A stretch of 64,000 bases of DNA from Pseudotabrizicola alkalilacus (GCF_003443995.1 NZ_QWEY01000013.1:35601-99600); one strand, 5' to 3'; shown: positions 9,137-18,414, numbered from the stretch's first letter. The notes: a model not told the origin generated them from the letters alone. A program made the numbers and translations.

Positions 9137-9610
9137 TCAATCCTCGGCAGCGGGGTTCAACTGATGCCAGGCAAAGGCCCGGCCATCGGGAAAGACGGCG
9201 ACCACACGGTCGATATCGGCGGCAACGCCCGCTTGCGACAGAAAGGCAAGCGCCTCGCCCCGCTCCAGCGCGGTGCCGATTTCCACAGCGTCAAAGCAGT
9301 CAAACCAGCCGGGCGCGACCAACGGTGTAGCGCCGTCATAGGCGACATAGGTTTCCGACAACATCGCCTGCGTCATCGGCGTGGTGAAACAGGCGCGGAA
9401 CCGCAGCGGGCTGCTGTCGGCGTCAATGCCGGTGACGCCTTCGGCCAGGATCGGCTCGGGCTGACCGGATTCAATCGTGGTCAGGGTGATTTCCTGCCCC
9501 GGGGTGAAGCTGACCGGCGCGTAGAACGCGTATTCCTGCTGATACCAGACCCCTACTCCGGCCAAAATTGCTGATATCACGATCGCCCCCGCTGCTATCT
9601 TGCCGTTCAT
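9137..9610 (-). CDS. DUF6446-like membrane-anchored protein between glyQ and glyS
   Basis: A 157-residue protein starting [22 protein letters not shown], a single N-terminal membrane anchor, followed by a soluble domain with two cysteines (FRACF, WFDCFD). The ATG at 9610 overlaps the glyQ stop (ATGA), which fixes the start; glyS begins 4 bp after the stop. It is thus translationally locked between the two synthetase subunits. I assign it to DUF6446 from memory of this gene order in Rhodobacteraceae. Function unknown; nothing in it resembles a tRNA-binding domain. Confidence 0.75.
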   Translation of the reverse strand: MNGKIAAGAIVISAILAGVGVWYQQEYAFYAPVSFTPGQEITLTTIESGQPEPILAEGVTGIDADSSPLRFRACFTTPMTQAMLSETYVAYDGATPLVAPGWFDCFDAVEIGTALERGEALAFLSQAGVAADIDRVVAVFPDGRAFAWHQLNPAAED

Positions 9611-10575
9611 GCCACCGCCTCGGCCGCATCCGCGCCCGCTTCGGTCTGGCGGAAGGCATCGGCGCATTTCTTCGCCAGCGCCCGCACCCGCCCGATATAG
9701 GCCTGCCGCTCGGTGACAGAGATCACGCCGCGCGCGTCAAGCAGGTTGAACAGATGGCTGGCCTTGATGCACTGGTCATAGGCCGGATGCGCCATGATGA
9801 TGCGCTTGCCGGTTTTCGGGTCGTCGGGGGCAAAGGCCAGCAGACGGTCACATTCCGCCTCGGCATCCTCGAAATGGCGCAAGAGCTGCGCGGTGTCGGC
9901 GCCGTCGAAGTTGTGGCGCGAGTATTCCTCTTCGGTCTGGCGGAAGATGTCGCCATAGCTCAGCGGGATCGGCGCTGCGGGGTCGTTGAACGGCATCGTC
10001 ATCACATGGTCGATGCCCAGCACATACATCGCCAGACGTTCCAGCCCGTAAGTCAGCTCTCCGCTGACCGGGCGGCAGTCATGGCCGCCGACCTGCTGGA
10101 AATAGGTGAACTGGCTCACCTCCATGCCATCGCACCACACTTCCCAGCCCAGACCCCAGGCACCCAGCGTGGGGGATTCCCAGTCATCCTCGACAAAGCG
10201 GATGTCATGCAGGGCGGGGTCAAGGCCGATGGCGCGCAACGAGCCCAGATACAGCTCCTGCAGGTCCGGCGGCGAGGGTTTGATGATCACCTGATACTGG
10301 TAATAATGCTGCAACCGGTTCGGGTTTTCGCCATAGCGCCCGTCGGTCGGCCGGCGTGAGGGCTGAACGTAAGCCGCAGCCCAGGGCTTTGTGCCCAGCG
10401 ACCGCAGCGTGGTGGCCGGGTGAAAGGTGCCCGCCCCCACCTCCATGTCATAGGGTTGCAGGATCGCGCAGCCTTTGGCCGCCCAATAGGACTGCAACCG
10501 CAGGATAATCTCCTGAAAGGAGCGTGGTGCCGTGATCGTCGCCGGTTCCGCGCCTGCGCGCTGACTGTCTGACAT
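9607..10575 (-). CDS. glyQ: Glycyl-tRNA synthetase alpha subunit
   Basis: The alpha chain of tetrameric glycyl-tRNA synthetase, carrying the class II catalytic core that activates glycine. Motifs seen: [54 protein letters not shown] and [18 protein letters not shown], all hallmarks of GlyQ. The product is 322 residues from the ATG at 10575, chosen over an upstream GTG (10596) because AAAGGGG sits about 8 nt before it. First gene of the glyQ-DUF6446-glyS operon; its promoter should lie in the 197-bp gap shared with the divergent gene at 10773. Confidence 0.96.
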   Translation of the reverse strand: MSDSQRAGAEPATITAPRSFQEIILRLQSYWAAKGCAILQPYDMEVGAGTFHPATTLRSLGTKPWAAAYVQPSRRPTDGRYGENPNRLQHYYQYQVIIKPSPPDLQELYLGSLRAIGLDPALHDIRFVEDDWESPTLGAWGLGWEVWCDGMEVSQFTYFQQVGGHDCRPVSGELTYGLERLAMYVLGIDHVMTMPFNDPAAPIPLSYGDIFRQTEEEYSRHNFDGADTAQLLRHFEDAEAECDRLLAFAPDDPKTGKRIIMAHPAYDQCIKASHLFNLLDARGVISVTERQAYIGRVRALAKKCADAFRQTEAGADAAEAVA

Positions 10576-10772
10576 GATGGTGACCCCTTTGGGCACGTAA
10601 AACCCTTGAAATGCCCGGCTGTCATAGGCAAGAGGCTCGGCAGGGTCAATGCGCCGCCGCGTGCCTGTTTGGCGCAGGCGGTGGTGCGGGGGCCGGTGCT
10701 GTGGGGAAACCCCGTGCCAGAGTCAAAGGTGTGCCGTCCGGGTGGCGGAGTGTGGGAAGCGGAAGGAACGGA

Positions 10773-12563
10773 ATGCTGCGCGCAGGATTTGGGCTTTGGA
10801 CGGTGGCGGTGATGCTTTGGGCCGGGATGGCTGCCGCACAACAACAATCCTGGGTGCAGGTCGAAGCCCAGCCGACCCTGGCCGAGGCCGAGGTCCGCGC
10901 CAGCGCCTATGCCTCTGCCTTTCCCGATGTCGAGGGCTATGAGCTGGGCTCGCGCTGGTATGGCATCGCCCTTGGCCCCTATACCCCGGAACAGGCCGCG
11001 CAGCGGCTGGCCGACCTGCGTCGCGAAAACCTGATCCCGCGCGACAGCTATGTGACCGATGGCACCAACTTCCGCGCCCGGTTCTGGCCTGTGGGCGCGC
11101 AGCCAGCCGCCCCGCTTGCGCCGCTGGCCACCCCGCTTGCCCCGGATGCGCCGGTCGAGGTGACACCGCTTGCCCCCGAGGCAACGGTTGAGGTCGCACC
11201 CGAACCCATGCCCGAAGTCATTGCCGAACCGGCTGAGGAAACCCCGGCCGAAGCCCGCCGCTCCGAAGCAGAGCTGACCCGCCCAGAACGCGAAGACCTG
11301 CAACGCGCCCTGCAATGGGAGGGCTTTTACACCGCAGGCATCGACGGTGCGTTCGGCCCCGGCACCCGCACGTCGATGGCCGCCTGGCAGAGCGCGATGG
11401 GGGCAGAGCCGACCGGCATCCTGACCAGCCGCCAGCGCGCCACTCTGTTCGCCAACTGGCAGGCCGATATCGCCGAGTATGGCTTTGAAACCGTGTCCGA
11501 AACCGAATCCGGGATCGAGATCACCCTGCCGCTTGGTCTGGTGCAGTTTGACCATTACGAGCCGCCCTTTGTGCATTTCGCGCCCAAGGCAGAGGGCGGG
11601 CTGAAGGTGATCCTGATCTCACAACCGGGCGACAAGGCCGCGCTTTATGGCCTGTATGACATCCTGCAAAGCCTGACCCTCATCCCCACCGATGGTGAGC
11701 GCAGCCGGGGCGAGCGGTCGTTCGAGATCAACGGCAGCTCTGCCACCCGCCAAAGCTATGCCTTTGCCGAAACCCGCGCCGGGCTGGTCAAAGGCTATAT
11801 TCTGGTCTGGTCGCCGGATCAGGTCGATCAGGCGGGACGGGTGCTGGGGATGATGCAATCCAGCTTCCGCGCGGTCGGCAACCGCGCCCTTGATCCCGGC
11901 ATGGTGCCGATGAGTGACGCCACCCGCCGCGGCCTGCTGGCGGGGCTGGAACTGCGCCGCCCGATCCTGTCGCGCTCGGGGTTCTATGTTGACCCCACCG
12001 GGCGCGTGCTGACCGCTGCCGCCGCTGTGGCGCAATGTGGCCGCATCACGCTGGATGGCGTGACCGAGGCGACGGTCAGCTTTACCGACGCGGCCACCGG
12101 CCTTGCCCTGCTGACCCCGAAAACCCCGCTCGCCCCGCCCGCCTTTGCCGGGTTCCAGACCCAGACCGACCGTATCGGGTCAGAAGTGGCCGTTGCGGGC
12201 TATTCCTATGAAGATGCGCTGCCCGCCCCAGTCATCACCTTTGGCCTGCTGGAGGATGTGCAGGGGCTGAACGGCGAGCAAGGCGTGAAACGGCTGGGCA
12301 TCACCACCCTGCCCGGCGATGTCGGCGGGCCGGTGCTGGATGGCACCGGGGCGGTGCTGGGCATGCTGTTGCCCCGCGCCACCGATCCGGCCCGGGTGCT
12401 GCCCGAAGGCGTGGAATTCGCGGCCTCTGGTGCCGTGCTGCGGCAGATGCTGGACGGTCAGGGCATTGCCACCACCGAGTCCAAGGCCAATGGTGCGATG
12501 GCCCCCGAAGACCTGACCCGCAAGGCGACCGGCATGACCGTGCTGGTCAGCTGCTGGGAATAA
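10773..12563 (+). CDS. SPOR-like/peptidoglycan-binding protein with triad-less trypsin fold
   Basis: A 596-residue exported protein: signal peptide (ending MAAAQ), a SPOR-like segment (about 25-100), a Pro/Ala/Glu linker (about 108-165), a PG_binding_1 domain (about 168-230, GFYTAGIDGAFGPGTRTSM), a middle domain, and a C-terminal HtrA/trypsin-like domain (about 395-560). In that domain all three catalytic positions are changed: His to Ala418 (VLTAAAAV), Asp to Gly443 (TGLALL) and Ser to Val517 (GDVGGP). It is probably a non-proteolytic wall-associated scaffold. The ATG at 10773 follows GGAAGGAACGG and begins the signal peptide; upstream in-frame starts lack both. Confidence 0.8.
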   Translation: MLRAGFGLWTVAVMLWAGMAAAQQQSWVQVEAQPTLAEAEVRASAYASAFPDVEGYELGSRWYGIALGPYTPEQAAQRLADLRRENLIPRDSYVTDGTNFRARFWPVGAQPAAPLAPLATPLAPDAPVEVTPLAPEATVEVAPEPMPEVIAEPAEETPAEARRSEAELTRPEREDLQRALQWEGFYTAGIDGAFGPGTRTSMAAWQSAMGAEPTGILTSRQRATLFANWQADIAEYGFETVSETESGIEITLPLGLVQFDHYEPPFVHFAPKAEGGLKVILISQPGDKAALYGLYDILQSLTLIPTDGERSRGERSFEINGSSATRQSYAFAETRAGLVKGYILVWSPDQVDQAGRVLGMMQSSFRAVGNRALDPGMVPMSDATRRGLLAGLELRRPILSRSGFYVDPTGRVLTAAAAVAQCGRITLDGVTEATVSFTDAATGLALLTPKTPLAPPAFAGFQTQTDRIGSEVAVAGYSYEDALPAPVITFGLLEDVQGLNGEQGVKRLGITTLPGDVGGPVLDGTGAVLGMLLPRATDPARVLPEGVEFAASGAVLRQMLDGQGIATTESKANGAMAPEDLTRKATGMTVLVSCWE

Positions 12564-12604
12564 GGCGCATACCGGCAGGGGGAGCGCACCGGTCAGGCGC
12601 TGCA

Positions 12605-12662
12605 GGGGGGCCAGCCCCCCGTCGCTTCGCTCCTCCCCCCGGGATATTTGTCGACAGAAAAT
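12605..12662. repeat. 3'-end composite repeat, copy B (hairpin plus core)
   Basis: GGGGGG-CCAG-CCCCCC hairpin (12605-12620), then TCGCTTCGCTCCTC, then the core at 12641-12662. The order and spacing match the element after glyS, almost base for base. It lies between the convergent pseudo-protease and trkH genes. Confidence 0.8.
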
Positions 12663-12686
12663 AGCCGGGGGTGGTGACGCGCGGGG

Positions 12687-14135
12687 TCAGTTCTGCCAGA
12701 ACCGGCGCATGAACAGCACATAGACCGACAACAGCTCCAGCCGGCCCACCAGCATACCGGCCATCATCATCCACTTGGCCGAGTCGGGAAAGCCATGCAC
12801 CGCGCCGGTGGGGCCCACTTCACGCCCGAACACCGGGCCCACATTGGCGATGCTGGTCCAGGCGGCGGTCACCGCCGTCTTGAACTCCAGCCCGGTCAGC
12901 GACAGCCCCACCGCCAGCAGGCCAAAGGTCAGCATGAACAGCGTAAAGAACACGATCACCGAATCCAGCACATCTGCGCCCACCGTGCGCCCGTCGTAAC
13001 GCAGCGGATTGACCGAGGACGGGTTGTGCAGCCGCTTGATCTGCACCTTGATCGCCTCGAACAGGATCAGATAGCGGAACACCTTGACCGAACAGCCGGT
13101 CGATGAGGTGCAGCCGCCGATCAGACCGACCACGATCAGGATGACAAAGGGAAACGGACCCCAGCCCGACAGGTCGACCGAAGAATAGCCGGTGCCGGAA
13201 AAGGTCGAGACGATGTTGAACGCCGATTCGCGCAGCGCCACACCGACAGACATGCCATGGGTCGCGACCTCATAAAGTACCACCACCAGAATTGCATAGA
13301 GGTTCCAGCGCAGATAGGCGCGCACCTGCGGGTCGCGCCAGATCGGCACGAACATCCCCTGCGCCAGCTGCACAAAGCGGATGAACGGCAGGCTGCCCAG
13401 AATCATGAAGGCCACCGCCGCATATTCCAGCGGTCCCTGAAACATGCCAAAAGACGCGTCATAACTGGACATGCCGCCGGTCGACACCGTGGTCAGCGCA
13501 TGCATCACCGCGTCAAACCCGCTCATCCCCAGCGCGAAATAGGTCATCGCACAAGCCACCGTCAGCCAGACATAGATCTGGATCAGCGCCGACGAGATAT
13601 CCAGCGCGCGCGGCAGCACCTTGCCCAGCGTGTCAAACCCTTCGGAGCGGAAGAACTGCATCCCCCCCACCTTCATCACCGGCAGGAACAGCAGCGCCAC
13701 GATGACGATGCCAAGGCCGCCCAGCCATTGCAGAATGCCGCGCCACAGGTTGGCCCCCATCGGCAGCGCGTCGATGCCGACAATCACCGTGGTGCCGGTG
13801 GTGGTCATGCCCGACACCGCCTCGAACAGCGCATCGGTGACCGACAGGCCCGGCACACCCAGAATCAGCGGCAGTGCGCCAAAGGCCGGCATCGCCACCC
13901 AGACCCCGGTGGTCAGCAAAAAGATCTGTTGCAGGCTCATCGACCCGCCCGCGCCATTGGCCGAGGCCAGCGCCATCGCACCACCCGCCACCAGACACAG
14001 GATCGACGCCTGCAGAAACGCGCCCCAGTTCGGATCTCCCGCCGCATGGTCCAGCGCCAGCGGGAACAGCATGAATACCCCCATGGTTGCCACCAGAAGG
14101 CCGATCACATAGGTCACGGGTCGCACGTCTATCAT
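12687..14135 (-). CDS. trkH: TrkH-family potassium uptake protein, copy 1
   Basis: An integral membrane K+ translocation subunit with about ten hydrophobic segments. The four pore (P-loop) filters are visible: TTTGTTVIVG, VSTGGMSSYD, STFSGTGYSS and SIANVGPVFG. The 482-residue start at the ATG at 14135 (MIDVRPVTYVIG) aligns with the start of the upstream paralog; a TTG 12 codons earlier has no advantage. The gene follows copy 2 by 50 bp on the same strand. No trkA lies in the window, so the cytoplasmic gating partner is encoded elsewhere. Confidence 0.92.
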   Translation of the reverse strand: MIDVRPVTYVIGLLVATMGVFMLFPLALDHAAGDPNWGAFLQASILCLVAGGAMALASANGAGGSMSLQQIFLLTTGVWVAMPAFGALPLILGVPGLSVTDALFEAVSGMTTTGTTVIVGIDALPMGANLWRGILQWLGGLGIVIVALLFLPVMKVGGMQFFRSEGFDTLGKVLPRALDISSALIQIYVWLTVACAMTYFALGMSGFDAVMHALTTVSTGGMSSYDASFGMFQGPLEYAAVAFMILGSLPFIRFVQLAQGMFVPIWRDPQVRAYLRWNLYAILVVVLYEVATHGMSVGVALRESAFNIVSTFSGTGYSSVDLSGWGPFPFVILIVVGLIGGCTSSTGCSVKVFRYLILFEAIKVQIKRLHNPSSVNPLRYDGRTVGADVLDSVIVFFTLFMLTFGLLAVGLSLTGLEFKTAVTAAWTSIANVGPVFGREVGPTGAVHGFPDSAKWMMMAGMLVGRLELLSVYVLFMRRFWQN

Positions 14136-14185
14136 GGCCCGAGCCTTGGCGAAGGCCCGCGCCCAAGTCAATCAGGCAGCGGCCA

Positions 14186-15634
14186 TTACGCCCGCCAGAA
14201 CGACGGCAAAGCCACAACCAGCACCGCCAGCAACCCCAGCCGCCCCAGCAGCATCGTCAGCGTCATCAGCCATTTCGCCGCATCCGGGAAATCCCGGAAG
14301 GTGCCGGTATCGCCCAGCATCGGCCCATAGCCATAGCCAATATTGCCGATCGAGGTCCAGATACCGAACAGCGCCGAGATCATGTCGACCCCCACCAGCG
14401 ACATCGCCACCGTCAGCACCCCGAGGATCAGGATATAGCCGGTCACGTAGAGCATCAGCGCATTGATCACCTCATCCTCGACGCGCCGCCCGGCATAGCG
14501 GACCGGCGCGATACGCTCTGGCGACTGGATGCGGGCGATCTGGCTTTGCACCGCCGCCCAGGCCACCTGCACCCGGAACACCGACAGCGCGCCTGAGGAT
14601 GACCCAGAACAGCCGCCGATCAGCCCGACGATCAACGCCACCGCCATCGAATAGCCGCCCCAGGCCGCGAAAGACCCGCTGAAAAACCCGGTGCCGGTGA
14701 TGATCGACACCAGATTGAACAGCGTCTCGCGAAACACCTGCTCGGCGGCCATGTCCGATGTCAGCAGCCGCCACAGCGTCACGCTGGCCACGGCATACCC
14801 GGTCCAGCGCAGCAGCGCCCAGACCTGCGCATCCCAGACCATCGCGCCGCGCTGCCCCACCGCCATGCGGGCGTAAAGGATATAGGGAAAGCTGCCCAGC
14901 AGCATGAAGGCCGCCCCCGCATATTCCGCCGCGCCCGGATACTTGCCCAGCGACGCATCCGACGGCGAAAACCCGCCCGTTGCAATCGTCGCCGCCCCGT
15001 TCACCACCGCGTCCAGCGCGGTCATGCCCAGACCCAGATAGACCAGAATGCACAGCGCCGTCAGCCCGGCATAGACCCCCAGCAGCGCCCGCGCGATATC
15101 GGTCGCACGCGGCAGCGCCTTGCCCAGCGTGTCAAAGCCTTCGGTGCGGAAAAACTGCATCCCACCCACCCGCATCACCGGCAGAAAGATCATCGCGACA
15201 AAGGCGATGCCAAGACCGCCGATCCAGTTCAGCATGCCGCGCCACAGGTTCATCCCCGGCGGCAGCGCATCCAGCCCGACGATCACGGTCGATCCGGTGG
15301 TGGTCAGCCCCGAGGCCGCCTCGAAATATCCATCGGTGAACCCCAGCCCCGGCGCGCCCAGCATAAACGGCAGGCAGGCAAACAACGGCAGACCGGCCCA
15401 GACCATCACCGTCAGCAGATAGGCCTGCCGGGTGTTCAGCCGGGCGAGGTCGGCATTCTGGGTCGAGATCTTCATCGCCAGCCCGACGCCGCCGGTGATC
15501 AGTGCCGATTCCAGAAAATCCCTGTAGTTCGGCAGACCTGCCAGATAGTCGACCACAGCCGGAGCCAACATCATGGTGGCCAGAAAGATCAGCAGCGCGC
15601 CGATCACATTCGCAATGGGCCGTGCATCGACCAT
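14186..15634 (-). CDS. trkH: TrkH-family potassium uptake protein, copy 2
   Basis: Second TrkH paralog, 482 residues, starting MVDARPIANVIGALLIFLATMM. Filter loops: LTTTGSTVIVGLDALP, IATGGFSPSDASLG, IITGTGFFSGSFAAWG and SIGNIGYGYGP. The two copies share length, start and central blocks (FLPVM+VGGMQFFR+EGFDTLGK) but diverge elsewhere, so this is an old tandem duplication rather than a recent one. It lies 55 bp downstream of folE2 and upstream of copy 1. The copies may differ in ion affinity or pair with one TrkA; nothing in the sequence settles which. Confidence 0.92.
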   Translation of the reverse strand: MVDARPIANVIGALLIFLATMMLAPAVVDYLAGLPNYRDFLESALITGGVGLAMKISTQNADLARLNTRQAYLLTVMVWAGLPLFACLPFMLGAPGLGFTDGYFEAASGLTTTGSTVIVGLDALPPGMNLWRGMLNWIGGLGIAFVAMIFLPVMRVGGMQFFRTEGFDTLGKALPRATDIARALLGVYAGLTALCILVYLGLGMTALDAVVNGAATIATGGFSPSDASLGKYPGAAEYAGAAFMLLGSFPYILYARMAVGQRGAMVWDAQVWALLRWTGYAVASVTLWRLLTSDMAAEQVFRETLFNLVSIITGTGFFSGSFAAWGGYSMAVALIVGLIGGCSGSSSGALSVFRVQVAWAAVQSQIARIQSPERIAPVRYAGRRVEDEVINALMLYVTGYILILGVLTVAMSLVGVDMISALFGIWTSIGNIGYGYGPMLGDTGTFRDFPDAAKWLMTLTMLLGRLGLLAVLVVALPSFWRA

Positions 15635-15689
15635 GATGCACGGCTTCTACGCCTGCCCCACAGGGCCGTCAATTGCCAGCGATCAGGGC

Positions 15690-16778
15690 TCAGCCAACAT
15701 GGAACAGCGACTGAAACAGCCGCGGGTCAAGGCTATCCTGTGCGAATGTCGGCCCCTCGGTCAGAAGGCTGACCGCGTCATGGCTGTGCAGGCTTTCCTG
15801 ATGGCTGGCCAGCACCCGGAAATCGCCGATGCGCGGATCGCGTTTCAGCACCGCGCAGAACAGCCGCGCCGCATCCTCGACGAAAATCGGGTTGGCCGCG
15901 TTCAGCTCGGCAAAGGCCTGCTCATCCTCGCGCTTGACCATCACCTGCGTTTCCGTGACCACCCCGGCCCGCGCGATCTCGACCAGATCCTCGACCGTCA
16001 GCGTGTCATCCAGCACCTCGACCGAAATCCGCGCGACCGAACGTTGTGAATGCGGTGTGGCCAGCTGCCCGCGCGTGTTGCGGGCGTGTTCCGACAGCTC
16101 AAGCGAGCACGGGCAAGTGCTGGAATAGACATAATCCAGATGCACCAGCTTCTTGCGCACGCCTGCCGCCTCGACCAGCTCGAACGCCACCTCGTAATAT
16201 TGCCAGCCGGTCAGACCCGAGCGCAGCGACGACACCTGCATCGGATAGGAAAACCGCATCTGGATGCGCGCATCAAAGCTGCCCAGATCGGCCTTGTAAT
16301 CCTCCAGCGCCGCCTCGATCACCGCAAAGCCAAAGGTGCGCCCGGCATGGGCATAGAAGGACCGCATGATGCGGCTCATGTTGATGCCCTTTTTCCCGGC
16401 CTCCAGACTGACCGTCCCGGTCACGCTGGTTTCCAGCAGCACGGGCGCCGCATCGCGGGTCTGATAGCGGATCGGCAGGCGGAAGTTCGAAATCCCCACA
16501 TGCTGAATCCGCTGCCGCTCGCCCCGGATCAGGCTCGCCGGGCCGTTCTGCAGGTCGGGCAGGCTGTCCTTATAGGCCGCACTCACGCTGAAATCCTGCG
16601 GATAGGTGCGGCTCAGCGCAGGGGCGGCCTGCCCCGGCAGCAGATAGCCCACCGATGGCTCCAGCGTCGCAATCTCGTCATCCGAAGAGCTGCGCGCCCA
16701 TTGGCGCAGCAGCGCCAGCGCCGCCTCGGCCTCATCCCGGCTCGGCTTGCGGTCGATATCGGGGGTATGAATGTTCAT
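15690..16778 (-). CDS. folE2: GTP cyclohydrolase FolE2 (type IB)
   Basis: Catalyses the first step of folate synthesis, GTP to dihydroneopterin triphosphate, by the metal-flexible COG1469 family. Motifs: VGISNFRLPI, GKKGINMSRIMRSFYAHAG, and the active-site Cys region STCPCSLELSEHARNTRGQ. Length 362, longer than many FolE2 (about 260-300) because of an N-terminal extension (residues 1-60) that is common in alphaproteobacteria. FolE2 genes are often zinc-responsive; I looked upstream of 16778 and found no convincing Zur palindrome. It sits upstream of the two trkH genes, with a 55-bp gap. Confidence 0.93.
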   Translation of the reverse strand: MNIHTPDIDRKPSRDEAEAALALLRQWARSSSDDEIATLEPSVGYLLPGQAAPALSRTYPQDFSVSAAYKDSLPDLQNGPASLIRGERQRIQHVGISNFRLPIRYQTRDAAPVLLETSVTGTVSLEAGKKGINMSRIMRSFYAHAGRTFGFAVIEAALEDYKADLGSFDARIQMRFSYPMQVSSLRSGLTGWQYYEVAFELVEAAGVRKKLVHLDYVYSSTCPCSLELSEHARNTRGQLATPHSQRSVARISVEVLDDTLTVEDLVEIARAGVVTETQVMVKREDEQAFAELNAANPIFVEDAARLFCAVLKRDPRIGDFRVLASHQESLHSHDAVSLLTEGPTFAQDSLDPRLFQSLFHVG

Positions 16779-16966
16779 GGGGATCGGTCCTTCCGGTTCA
16801 GGCCGGGCGCGTGCGCCAGACCGTCAATGTCAACAGGTATACGCAGGCAGGCCGGCGTCGGATCAGTCTCCCGGCGCGGCGGGGTGCGACATTTGCACCC
16901 CATGGGGGACCGGACCCCGAATATAATCACCGCGCCCCGCCGCACAAGGCTCGGGGCGCAGAAGGT

Positions 16967-18148
16967 TCAGGCGCGCTCCAGCGCGCCCATCAGATCGGCA
17001 ATCAGATCGCCCGCATCCTCCAGCCCGACCGACAGCCGGATCAGCCCCGGCGTGATGCCCAGACTGTCCTTCTGATCCTGCGGCAGGCGCTGGTGGGTGG
17101 TGGTGGCGGGATGGGTCGCAATGGTCTTGGCATCGCCCAGATTGTTGGAAATCTTGGCAATTTCCAGCGCGTTCAGAAAGCGGAACGCCGCCTCCTTGCC
17201 CTCCGCAATGTCAAACGTCACCAAAGTCCCGCCCGACCCCATCTGCTCCATGCACAGCGCGTGTTGCGGGTGGCTGTCCAGCCCCGGATAAATCACCCGC
17301 CCCAGCTTGTCATGCCCCTGCAACGCCTGCGCAATGCTCTTGGCCGACTCCGCCATCGCCCGGCAGCGCAGATCCAGCGTCGCCATGCCGTTCAGCATGA
17401 TCCAGCTGGTGAACGGCGACATGCTGCCGCCGGTGTGCTTCATGTAGGGTTCCAGAACCTTGCGGACAAACGCCTGCGTGCCGCAGACTACCCCGCCCAA
17501 AGCCCGGCCCTGCCCGTCAATATGCTTGGTGGTGGAATAGACGATCACATCCGCGCCCTGATCAACTGCGCGCGAAAAGATCGGCGTGGCAAACACATTG
17601 TCCACCACCACCAGCGCCCCCGCAGCATGGGCAATCTCTGACACGGCACGGATATCGACCAGCTCCAGCGTCGGGTTCGACATCGACTCGAAAAACACCG
17701 CCTTGGTCCCCGGCGTCACCGCCGCGCGCCATTGCTCCAGATCGGCGCCGTCAACGAAAGTGACCTTGACCCCGAACCGCGCCAGAACCTCTTCCAGCAC
17801 ATAGAGACACGAGCCAAACAGCGCCCGCGCGCTCACCACATGATCCCCCGCCCGCAGCATCGACGTCAGCGCGCCCGACACCGCTGCCATGCCGCTGGCG
17901 GTGGCAAAGGCATCCTCGGTGCCTTCCAGCGCCGCAATCCGCTCTTCGAACATCCGCGTGGTCGGGTTGCCGTAGCGGGCGTAGATGAACTCATCCGCCC
18001 CCGCCTGCACAAAGCGCGCCTCCGCCGCCTCGGCGGTCGGATAGACAAACCCCTGGGTCAGGAAAATCGCCTCGGCCATCTCGCCATACTGGCTGCGGCG
18101 GCTGCCCTCATGCACCAGTTTTGTGCGCGTGTTCCAAGTCTCAGACAT
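16967..18148 (-). CDS. metZ: O-succinylhomoserine sulfhydrylase
   Basis: A PLP enzyme making homocysteine from O-succinyl- (or O-acetyl-) homoserine and sulfide, in methionine synthesis. Cys/Met metabolism PLP family: ATASGMAAVSGAL, YARYGNPTT and VYSTTKHIDGQGRALGG, with the PLP Lys at 208. The ATG at 18148 (MSETWNTRTKLVHEG) has the Shine-Dalgarno GAGAGGTGACGGC; 393 residues, normal. A SAM-II riboswitch and an intrinsic terminator stand directly upstream, which supports a methionine role. MetZ and MetY are close relatives, so the preferred substrate is inferred. Confidence 0.93.
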   Translation of the reverse strand: MSETWNTRTKLVHEGSRRSQYGEMAEAIFLTQGFVYPTAEAAEARFVQAGADEFIYARYGNPTTRMFEERIAALEGTEDAFATASGMAAVSGALTSMLRAGDHVVSARALFGSCLYVLEEVLARFGVKVTFVDGADLEQWRAAVTPGTKAVFFESMSNPTLELVDIRAVSEIAHAAGALVVVDNVFATPIFSRAVDQGADVIVYSTTKHIDGQGRALGGVVCGTQAFVRKVLEPYMKHTGGSMSPFTSWIMLNGMATLDLRCRAMAESAKSIAQALQGHDKLGRVIYPGLDSHPQHALCMEQMGSGGTLVTFDIAEGKEAAFRFLNALEIAKISNNLGDAKTIATHPATTTHQRLPQDQKDSLGITPGLIRLSVGLEDAGDLIADLMGALERA

Positions 18149-18164
18149 GCCGTCACCTCTCGGC

Positions 18165-18200
18165 AAAAAGAAAACCCCGAAACCGGCAAAGGTTTCGGGG
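18165..18200 (-). terminator. Riboswitch-controlled intrinsic terminator before metZ
   Basis: On the minus strand, CCCCGAAACC, loop TTTGCC, GGTTTCGGGG, then TTTTCTTTTT: a perfect 10-bp stem with a T tract, lying between the SAM-II aptamer and the metZ ribosome binding site. The first stem arm also forms part of a small competing hairpin (GGGGTCAGGCCCC), and the loop CCTTT could pair with the AAAGG tail of the aptamer, which would give an on/off switch. The alternative pairing is inference. Confidence 0.88.
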
Positions 18201-18211
18201 CCTGACCCCAA

Positions 18212-18267
18212 GACCTTTTAGCGGAATGTTTAACGTGGCCCGCAATCCGGTAACAAAGCACCACAAA
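18212..18267 (-). ncRNA. SAM-II riboswitch upstream of metZ
   Basis: On the minus strand, 18264 downward reads GTGGTGCTTTG, then ACCGGATTGCGG, then GCCACGTTAAACATT, then CCGCTAAAAGG. These are the conserved blocks of the SAM-II (metA-type) pseudoknot riboswitch found in alphaproteobacteria: the P1 stem GTGG/CCAC, the TTAAAC block and the GCTAAAAAGG tail. It binds S-adenosylmethionine. Its position, 64 nt before the metZ start with a terminator in between, indicates transcriptional control. Confidence 0.9.
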
Positions 18268-18340
18268 ACGCGGCATACGCCTTTGACAGCAAGCGGTCAA
18301 CGCCCTTGCGCGCGCTGTCACAAAGCCCGCACGCCTGCGG

Positions 18341-18371
18341 ATTGCTGCTTTGGAAATACTCCCGCGCGGAG
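18341..18371. repeat. 3'-end repeat core, variant copy
   Basis: ATTGCTGCTTTGGAAATACT then CCCGCGCGGAGCG, the variant seen in the inverted pair at 22902-22962. It sits between yciB and metZ. Confidence 0.6.
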
Positions 18372-18414
18372 CGCTCCCGCACCCCCCACCCGCGCAACCA
18401 TGCAGACAAAAGCG

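Noticed and set aside
16779..16966. Zur operator upstream of folE2
   Set aside because: No AT-rich palindrome of the expected form could be found by eye.
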